A DNA stretch of 64,000 bases from Candidatus Thiothrix anitrata (GTDB taxonomy: Bacteria > Pseudomonadota > Gammaproteobacteria > Thiotrichales > Thiotrichaceae). Shown one piece after another: positions 58,478-64,000 of the stretch (positions are counted from its first letter, which is position 1; the number at the start of each line of letters is the position of its first letter). Both the position numbers and the translations under genes were made by a program. The notes beneath the pieces are model-generated. The model saw nothing but the letters and a program-made list of their open reading frames with translations. It was not told where the DNA came from and did no database searches. Location of the stretch: assembly GCF_017901155.1 (NCBI RefSeq), contig NZ_CP072800.1, positions 1,019,283 to 1,083,282 on the forward strand, written 5' to 3'.

Positions 58478-61189
58478 ATGTTATCAAGCTCAGTCGTTAT
58501 TGGCGCATCGTTTGCGTATTTAGTGCTGCTGTTTGCGGTGGCGTGGGTTGGTGATAAACGTGCCGCGCAAGGACGTTCGATTATTGCCAGCCCGTGGGTT
58601 TACGCGCTGTCGATGGCGGTGTATTGCACGGCTTGGACGTATTTTGGCAGTGTCGGGCGTGCTGCGAATGCGGGTGTGTGGTTTTTGCCGATTTATTTGG
58701 GGCCGATGTTGGCGATGGTGCTGGCGTGGATTGTGGTGCGTAAAATGATCCGCATCGCTAAAACTTACCGAATTACCTCAATCGCGGATTTTATTGGAAG
58801 CCGTTACGGTAAAAGCCCGCTGCTGGCAGGATTGGTTGCGCTGATTACCTTGGTGGGGATCGTGCCTTACATTGCATTGCAGTTGAAGGCGATTGCCAGC
58901 GGTTACGCTTTGTTAACTACGCCTAGTGGGGCGCAAATTTTGCCAGCGGCGCATTGGTGGGCGGATAGCACCTTGTACATTGCGCTGGTGCTTGCTGGTT
59001 TTACGATTGTGTTTGGCACGCGCCATCTGGATAGCACCGAACGTCACGAAGGCATGGTGGCAGCGATTGCGTTTGAATCCATTGTGAAATTGGTGGCTTT
59101 TCTGGCAGTCGGGGTGTTTGTCACCTACGTGATGTTTAATGGTGTGACGGATATTTTTGCACAGGCAATGGCGCAGCCAGACCTTGCGGCTTTGCTGCAA
59201 TTTGATCAGGGCAAGCCTTTTGCTTATTCCCAATGGTTCGCGCTCACCTTATTGGCGATGCTTTCGGTTATTTTTTTGCCGCGTCAGTTTCAGGTGATGG
59301 TGGTGGAAAACGTGGATGAGCGTCACCTCAAGCGTGCTGTTTGGGTGTTTCCGCTGTATTTATTGCTGATCAATTTATTTGTGTTGCCGATTGCATTGGG
59401 TGGGTTGCTGTATTTTGGGAATGAACAAAGCAACCCGGAGTTGTTTGTGCTGTCATTGCCGTTGGCACATGGGGAATTGGCATTGGCTCTGTTTGTGTTT
59501 ATCGGTGGTTTGTCAGCGGCTACCGGCATGGTGATTGTGGAGGCCATTGCCGTTTCAACGATGGTATGCAATGACTTGGTAATGCCGTTGTTACTACGCA
59601 CGGCGCGTTTTGCTGGACGGGGGGATGTCACACGCTTGCTTTTAACCATCCGGCGTGTGGCCATTTTGGGAATATTGCTGCTGGGATATGTGTATTTCCA
59701 CCTCGCAGGGGAAGCTTACGCATTGGTTAGCATTGGGTTAATCAGTTTTGCGGCGGTGGCGCAATTTGCTCCGGCGGTGTTGGGCGGTATGTATTGGAAA
59801 CACGGTACGCGGCGCGGCGTATTGGTGGGGTTGTTGTTAGGGTTTGGGTTGTGGACTTATACCTTGATGTTACCGTCGTTGGCAAAATCGGGATGGATGG
59901 ATGCGGGCTTTCTGGAAACCGGTTTGTGGGAGCTGGCATGGCTTAAGCCGGAACAGTTTTTGGGTTTGCAGGGCTTGGATAATTTAACCCATTCGTTATT
60001 TTGGAGCTTGTTCGCCAATGTGAGTGCTTACGTGTTGGTGTCGCTGAGCAGTCGTCCGTCGGCGGCGGAAACCAGTCAGGCATTGCTGTTTGTGGATGTG
60101 TTTGAACGTACTGCATCCACGAATCCGGTGTTTTGGCAAGGTCGTGCTAAAGTCAGCGATTTACAAGCATTGCTAGTGCGCTTTTTGGGGGAAAACAAAA
60201 CCCAAAGCTTGCTGACCCAGTATGCACAGCGGGTGAATGTCACACACATTGCACACATTCCGGCGAATGCTGCATTAGTCCAATTCGTGGAAACCCAGTT
60301 GACGGGGGCAATTGGTAGTGCCTCGGCGCGGGTGATGGTGGCCTCGGTGGTGGAAGAAGAAGCCCTTGAACTGGATGATGTCATGCGTATCTTGGAAGAA
60401 GCTTCGCAATTACGTGCCTATTCGCAAGCACTGGAGCGTGCTACCGCTGAATTACGTGCCGCCAATGAGCAACTCAAGAGCTTGGATCACTTGAAAGACG
60501 ATTTTATGTCGTCTGTTACCCATGAATTACGCACTCCCTTGACATCTATCCGTGCATTGTCGGAAATGATGTTGGATGATGAGGAAATGCCGACGGAACA
60601 CCGCCAGCAATTTTTGGGGATTATCGTAGCAGAAACCGAGCGTCTGAGCCGTTTGGTTAACCAAGTGCTCGACATGGCAAAAATTGAAGCCGGACATGCC
60701 GAATGGGATAACAGCGACGTGGATATGCACGCACTGGTAACGCAAGCCGTCAATAGCATTGCCAGCCGTTATCACGAACAGGGTGCGACTTTGACGGTAC
60801 ATGGCACGGGTGCATTGCCAGCGTTACGAGCAGATGCTGATCGTTTGATGCAAGTGATGTTGAATTTACTGTCAAACGCGCTGAAATTTATTCCGCGAGA
60901 ACACGGACAGGTTGATGTGTACCTGCACGATACGCCCGACGGTATCACCGTGGCAGTGCAGGACAATGGCTGCGGCATTGCTGTTGAGCAACAGACACAA
61001 GTATTTGAAAAATTCCGGCAAGTCAGCGGTATGGAGCAAACCATCCAAGGCACCGGTTTAGGTTTGCCGATCAGTCGGCAGATTGTGGAACATTTTGGGG
61101 GGCGGTTATGGCTGGAATCAGCACCGGGAGAGGGTGCGTGTTTTAGCTTTTACTTGCCCCGCAACCCTAGCACGCAAACTGTAAATTAG
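58478..61189 (+). CDS. Hybrid transporter-sensor kinase (SSF domain plus histidine kinase), CbrA/CrbS-like
   Basis: This 903-aa protein has a sodium:solute symporter domain with about 13 helices (1-515, for example VYCTAWTYFGSVG), a linker, then a dimerisation domain with THELRTPLTSIRALSE and an ATPase domain (NLLSNALKFIP, VQDNGCGIAVEQQ, GTGLGLPISRQI). Kinases of this type (CbrA, CrbS) sense nutrients such as histidine or acetate. It precedes a single-domain response regulator by 17 bp and a membrane exonuclease fusion. Confidence 0.93.
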   Translation: MLSSSVVIGASFAYLVLLFAVAWVGDKRAAQGRSIIASPWVYALSMAVYCTAWTYFGSVGRAANAGVWFLPIYLGPMLAMVLAWIVVRKMIRIAKTYRITSIADFIGSRYGKSPLLAGLVALITLVGIVPYIALQLKAIASGYALLTTPSGAQILPAAHWWADSTLYIALVLAGFTIVFGTRHLDSTERHEGMVAAIAFESIVKLVAFLAVGVFVTYVMFNGVTDIFAQAMAQPDLAALLQFDQGKPFAYSQWFALTLLAMLSVIFLPRQFQVMVVENVDERHLKRAVWVFPLYLLLINLFVLPIALGGLLYFGNEQSNPELFVLSLPLAHGELALALFVFIGGLSAATGMVIVEAIAVSTMVCNDLVMPLLLRTARFAGRGDVTRLLLTIRRVAILGILLLGYVYFHLAGEAYALVSIGLISFAAVAQFAPAVLGGMYWKHGTRRGVLVGLLLGFGLWTYTLMLPSLAKSGWMDAGFLETGLWELAWLKPEQFLGLQGLDNLTHSLFWSLFANVSAYVLVSLSSRPSAAETSQALLFVDVFERTASTNPVFWQGRAKVSDLQALLVRFLGENKTQSLLTQYAQRVNVTHIAHIPANAALVQFVETQLTGAIGSASARVMVASVVEEEALELDDVMRILEEASQLRAYSQALERATAELRAANEQLKSLDHLKDDFMSSVTHELRTPLTSIRALSEMMLDDEEMPTEHRQQFLGIIVAETERLSRLVNQVLDMAKIEAGHAEWDNSDVDMHALVTQAVNSIASRYHEQGATLTVHGTGALPALRADADRLMQVMLNLLSNALKFIPREHGQVDVYLHDTPDGITVAVQDNGCGIAVEQQTQVFEKFRQVSGMEQTIQGTGLGLPISRQIVEHFGGRLWLESAPGEGACFSFYLPRNPSTQTVN

Positions 61190-61206
61190 GAGGAGATGAC
61201 AACATC

Positions 61207-61581
61207 ATGAGCCATACCATTTTGATTGCGGATGACGAACCGAATATCGTGATTTCGCTGGAATACTTGTTGAAGCGCGAAGGTTTCAATGTGTTAGTGG
61301 CACGTGATGGGGAGGAGGCACTCGATACCATTACGCGTGAACAACCCCACTTGGTGTTACTGGATGTCATGATGCCCAAGAAAACTGGGCTGGAAGTTTG
61401 CCAAAGTGTGCGGGCTAATGCAGCCTGCAATCAGGTGTTGATCCTCATGTTAACCGCGAAGGGACGTGATACTGATATATCCAAAGGTCTGGCTTTGGGT
61501 GCGAACGCCTACATGATTAAACCGTTTTCTACCAAAGAACTGGTACAAAAAGTCAGAGCGTTGCTGGAGACGGGCGTATGA
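61207..61581 (+). CDS. Single-domain response regulator
   Basis: This 124-aa receiver-only protein has ILIADDEPNIV, phospho-acceptor VLLDVMMPKKTG, MLTAKGRD and the Lys in MIKPFSTKEL. With no output domain it must act by binding a partner. The kinase is just upstream and the next gene overlaps by 4 bp, so the natural partner is the exonuclease-fusion protein. AGGAGATGAC lies upstream. Confidence 0.92.
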   Translation: MSHTILIADDEPNIVISLEYLLKREGFNVLVARDGEEALDTITREQPHLVLLDVMMPKKTGLEVCQSVRANAACNQVLILMLTAKGRDTDISKGLALGANAYMIKPFSTKELVQKVRALLETGV

Positions 61582-63764
61582 GAAAGGTGGATTGGCGGAT
61601 TATTATCGGAGTCGGCATTGTTGGGGTAGTGTGTTTGGTATGGTTGCTGGTGACTGGTGGGTTGATCTGGGCAGCATTGGGTGAAGCTGATCGTGAAGCC
61701 ATCACGACAGCTATCGGGCCGCGCATTGCGCTATTGGTGGTGATGTGGGCAATTTCGCTGGTCGCGGTTGGGTTGGTGTTACGCCAATTGATTGCCTACT
61801 TCATGACTGCACCGGCACGTTTGGCGGAAGAGGCGCAAGTGTTGCTGGGAACGGATGTCAAACGTCGTTTAGTGGCGCAAGGCAGTGTGGAAAACCGCCG
61901 CCTGACCGATCTGTTTAATCAACTGGTGGAGCAGCGCGAAGCTTTGCGTTCGGAAATGGATGTGCGCGTGCAGGAAGCCAGCCGCAATACCGAAATGGAA
62001 AAAAGCCGCCTCGCAGCGTTAATGTCTGAATTAACCAAAAGCGTGGTGGTGTGCAATTTAGACGGACGCATTTTGCTGTACAACAACCGCGCCCGAATGC
62101 AATTCCGCGCCTTATCCAAAGTTCCCGGTGTCGCGGGTGGTGCGGAACTGGTGGGTTTAGGACGTTCGATTTACAGTGTCTTTGACCGCAAATTAGTGAC
62201 ACACGCGCTGGAAAATATTCAACATCGCCTGCAACGCGGTGCTGCCAGCCCTTCCGCACAATTTGTTACCACCACCCAGGCGGGGCAATTGCTGCGGGTG
62301 CAAATGGCTCCGGTACGCGCGGTGCAATCGCCAGATGGTGCTGCGGATATTGCCGTGAGTAACGACCTTACTGGCTTCGTGCTGATGCTCGACAATATTA
62401 CCCGCGAATTTGAGGCCGACTCAGAAAAAGACCGGGTGCTGTACAGCCTGACCGAAGGTAGCCGCGCCGCACTGGCGAACGCGCAAGCCGCCGTCGAAGT
62501 GCTGGAATATCCCGATATTGAAGCCGAGATGCGTGAGCGTTTACTACACGTGATTCGTGAAGAAATTCAGGGGCTGGGAAAACGCATTGATGAAATGCAA
62601 ACCTCTTCCACCAACAATTTGCGCTCGCGCTGGCCGCTCGAAGACATGCTTGGCGCGGATTTCATTGAGGCTGCCGTGCGCCGTATCGAAACCAGTTTAC
62701 CAGTACGTGCCGAGTGGGATGCGGTGGATACTTCGTTGTGGTTAAAGGTGGAAAGCTTCTCGCTGTTGCAGGCATTGGTACACCTGAGTAGCCGCTTAAA
62801 TATCGAGTGCGGGGTTGATACGGTGCAATTGCGCCTCGCCGAAAACGCGCAGCGTGCTCAACTGGATTTGCTGTGGACACCACAAACACCCGACATCAAA
62901 GCCATGATGAACTGGGAGTTAGAGCAAATCCGTTCCGGCTCAGAAACCCTATCATTGACGGTGCAAGACGTGCTCACGCGCCACGGCGGAGACTCTTGGT
63001 ACGAACGTGATGCTGATGGAGTACGCGCATTTTTCCGCTTTTTGCTACCGCTTGCCGCACCGCAGGAAGAGCTAGCTTCCGCTACGTTTTTGCGCAATGA
63101 AAGCCGCCCGGAATACTACGATTTCGACCTATTCCAAAGCTCCGAACAATCGCGCTCGTTGGAAGACCGCTTATTAACTGAACTGACTTACACCGTGTTT
63201 GACACCGAAACCACCGGGCTTAACCCGGCTGGCGGCGACGAAATCATTCAGGTAGGAGCGGTACGCATTGTTAACGGCAAGCTGTTGCAGCAAGAATTCT
63301 TCGATCAACTGGTTGACCCGAAGCGCACGATTCCTGCCGAAACTATCCCCATCCACGGCATCAAGCCGGAAATGGTCAAAGGCCAACCCACCATCGGGCA
63401 AGTGCTGCCTGCCTTCCACACCTTTGCGCAAGATACTGTGTTGGTGGCACACAATGCCGCTTTCGATATGCGCTGCTTACAGGTCAAGGAAAAAGCCACG
63501 GGAATCGTGTTTGATCATCCGGTGCTGGATACGTTGCTGCTTTCCGCTGTGCTGCACCCCAATCAGGAATCCCACCGCCTGGAGGCGATTGCCGAACGCT
63601 TTAACGTCACCGTCATTGGACGGCATACCGCGCTGGGTGACTCGATTGTAACGGCGGAAGTGTTCCTGAAACTGATTCCATTACTCGCAGAAAAAGGTAT
63701 TCTGACTCTGCGGCAAGCGCGGGAAGAAGCACAGAAAACGTTTTATGCGCGATTGAAGTATTAA
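61578..63764 (+). CDS. Membrane PAS/pseudo-histidine-kinase protein fused to a DEDDh 3'-5' exonuclease
   Basis: This 728-aa protein has two N-terminal helices (about 10-30 and 48-68), a HAMP-like/coiled-coil linker, a PAS-like domain (VVVCNLDGRILLYNNRARM), and a kinase-like core. The H-box position reads SLTEGSRAALAN (no His), and the ATPase end keeps LTRHGGDSWYERDADGVRAFF without clear N- or G-boxes. Residues about 535-715 are a DnaQ/PolC-type exonuclease with Exo I FDTETTGL, Exo II LVAHNAAFDM and Exo III HTALGDSIVT. Coupled to a response regulator. Its substrate may be a nucleic acid or a nucleotide. Confidence 0.88.
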   Translation: MRKVDWRIIIGVGIVGVVCLVWLLVTGGLIWAALGEADREAITTAIGPRIALLVVMWAISLVAVGLVLRQLIAYFMTAPARLAEEAQVLLGTDVKRRLVAQGSVENRRLTDLFNQLVEQREALRSEMDVRVQEASRNTEMEKSRLAALMSELTKSVVVCNLDGRILLYNNRARMQFRALSKVPGVAGGAELVGLGRSIYSVFDRKLVTHALENIQHRLQRGAASPSAQFVTTTQAGQLLRVQMAPVRAVQSPDGAADIAVSNDLTGFVLMLDNITREFEADSEKDRVLYSLTEGSRAALANAQAAVEVLEYPDIEAEMRERLLHVIREEIQGLGKRIDEMQTSSTNNLRSRWPLEDMLGADFIEAAVRRIETSLPVRAEWDAVDTSLWLKVESFSLLQALVHLSSRLNIECGVDTVQLRLAENAQRAQLDLLWTPQTPDIKAMMNWELEQIRSGSETLSLTVQDVLTRHGGDSWYERDADGVRAFFRFLLPLAAPQEELASATFLRNESRPEYYDFDLFQSSEQSRSLEDRLLTELTYTVFDTETTGLNPAGGDEIIQVGAVRIVNGKLLQQEFFDQLVDPKRTIPAETIPIHGIKPEMVKGQPTIGQVLPAFHTFAQDTVLVAHNAAFDMRCLQVKEKATGIVFDHPVLDTLLLSAVLHPNQESHRLEAIAERFNVTVIGRHTALGDSIVTAEVFLKLIPLLAEKGILTLRQAREEAQKTFYARLKY

Positions 63765-63839
63765 GCAGGAGCGCACCAATGGGCAAGGCTTGTGTATACT
63801 CTAGCCTTGCCCGATTGGAAAAGCAGGAAGTTGAAACAC

Positions 63840-64000
63840 ATGAATGCGCTTGAGTTACAAGCAGAAGTCGCGCTAGGAGAAGACAGCGCCCGCCAGTTCA
63901 AGGTGGATGTGCTTGAGAGGTTTCATGCCGATGAGCTACCGACCAAAGCAGGTATCGACAAACTGGATAAACTGCGCTTCAGGGACTTTCTACGCAATGT
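63840..64000 (+). CDS. Partial gene, N-terminus similar to AlbA_2/Schlafen-type ATP-binding proteins
   Basis: ATG at 63840, AGGAAG upstream, reads MNALELQAEVALGEDSARQF, then FKVDVLERFHADELPTK and DKLRFRDFLRN to the window edge. The GEDS-QFK-D pattern resembles the start of AlbA_2 (divergent AAA_4) proteins, and ADE-PTKAGIDKLD resembles a later segment of the same family, as if the intervening part were deleted. Only 53 codons are visible, so identity and integrity are uncertain. Confidence 0.5.
   Translation, partial: MNALELQAEVALGEDSARQFKVDVLERFHADELPTKAGIDKLDKLRFRDFLRN

Overview
The window most resembles the chromosome of a filamentous sulfur-oxidising gammaproteobacterium of the Thiothrix type. 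This is inferred from gene content, not from a search. The pointers are an Isp-type [NiFe] hydrogenase, a TusA-like sulfur-carrier protein, two multinuclear iron oxidase (MNIO, DUF692) loci, ergothioneine genes and a curli- or holdfast-like secretion locus. No rRNA, tRNA, CRISPR array, insertion sequence or phage was seen.

1-5.1 kb: a type I restriction-modification operon, hsdM-hsdS-hsdR on the minus strand, with hsdR running off the left edge. A hairpin covers the hsdR ribosome binding site. 5.2-8.9 kb: a sterol-desaturase-family gene, a TetR-controlled cassette (small membrane protein, TusA-like fusion, AhpD-like protein), and a broken second copy of the 5' end of the desaturase gene on the far side. 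The cassette is therefore bracketed by a direct repeat of about 311 bp.

8.9-18.1 kb: two different MNIO/RiPP loci. The first pairs DUF692 and DUF2063 proteins with a divergent lipoprotein-like precursor made of six Gly-Ser-Cys-Gly repeats. The second is a standard bufferin-like operon (DUF2282 precursor, DUF692, DUF2063, DoxX). Between them lie a sigma-54 activator with a degenerate receiver, a secreted four-repeat protein behind a good -24/-12 promoter, a CsgG-like lipoprotein, a small secreted protein, and a frameshifted relic of the first precursor. 18.2-21.4 kb: a YjdM/PhnA-type zinc-ribbon gene and feoABC with a Fur-box-like site.

21.5-31.5 kb: a lipoprotein, a DctBD-like two-component pair, and a tight hydrogenase operon (maturation protease, half-length HupH-like protein, small subunit, Isp1, Isp2, unknown protein, large subunit). 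31.6-34 kb: membrane and SDR genes. 34-43.9 kb: a probable conflict or defence island with a TIR-FGE fusion, a Phd/PIN toxin-antitoxin pair, a DUF1016 nuclease, a TIR gene with a STAND-WD40 gene carrying 14 near-identical blades, and a DUF4143 ATPase.

44-50.7 kb: DUF808, ppx/gppA, ridA, a spoT whose synthetase residues look lost, rpoZ and small genes. 50.8-54.1 kb: egtB-egtD-egtE-like ergothioneine genes. 54.3-58.1 kb: a second Phd/PIN pair and a molybdopterin oxidoreductase with an unknown partner. 58.3-63.8 kb: an SSF-type sensor kinase, a single-domain response regulator, and a membrane-bound PAS/pseudokinase protein fused to a DEDDh exonuclease. A partial gene resembling the AlbA_2 (Schlafen-type) family reaches the right edge.
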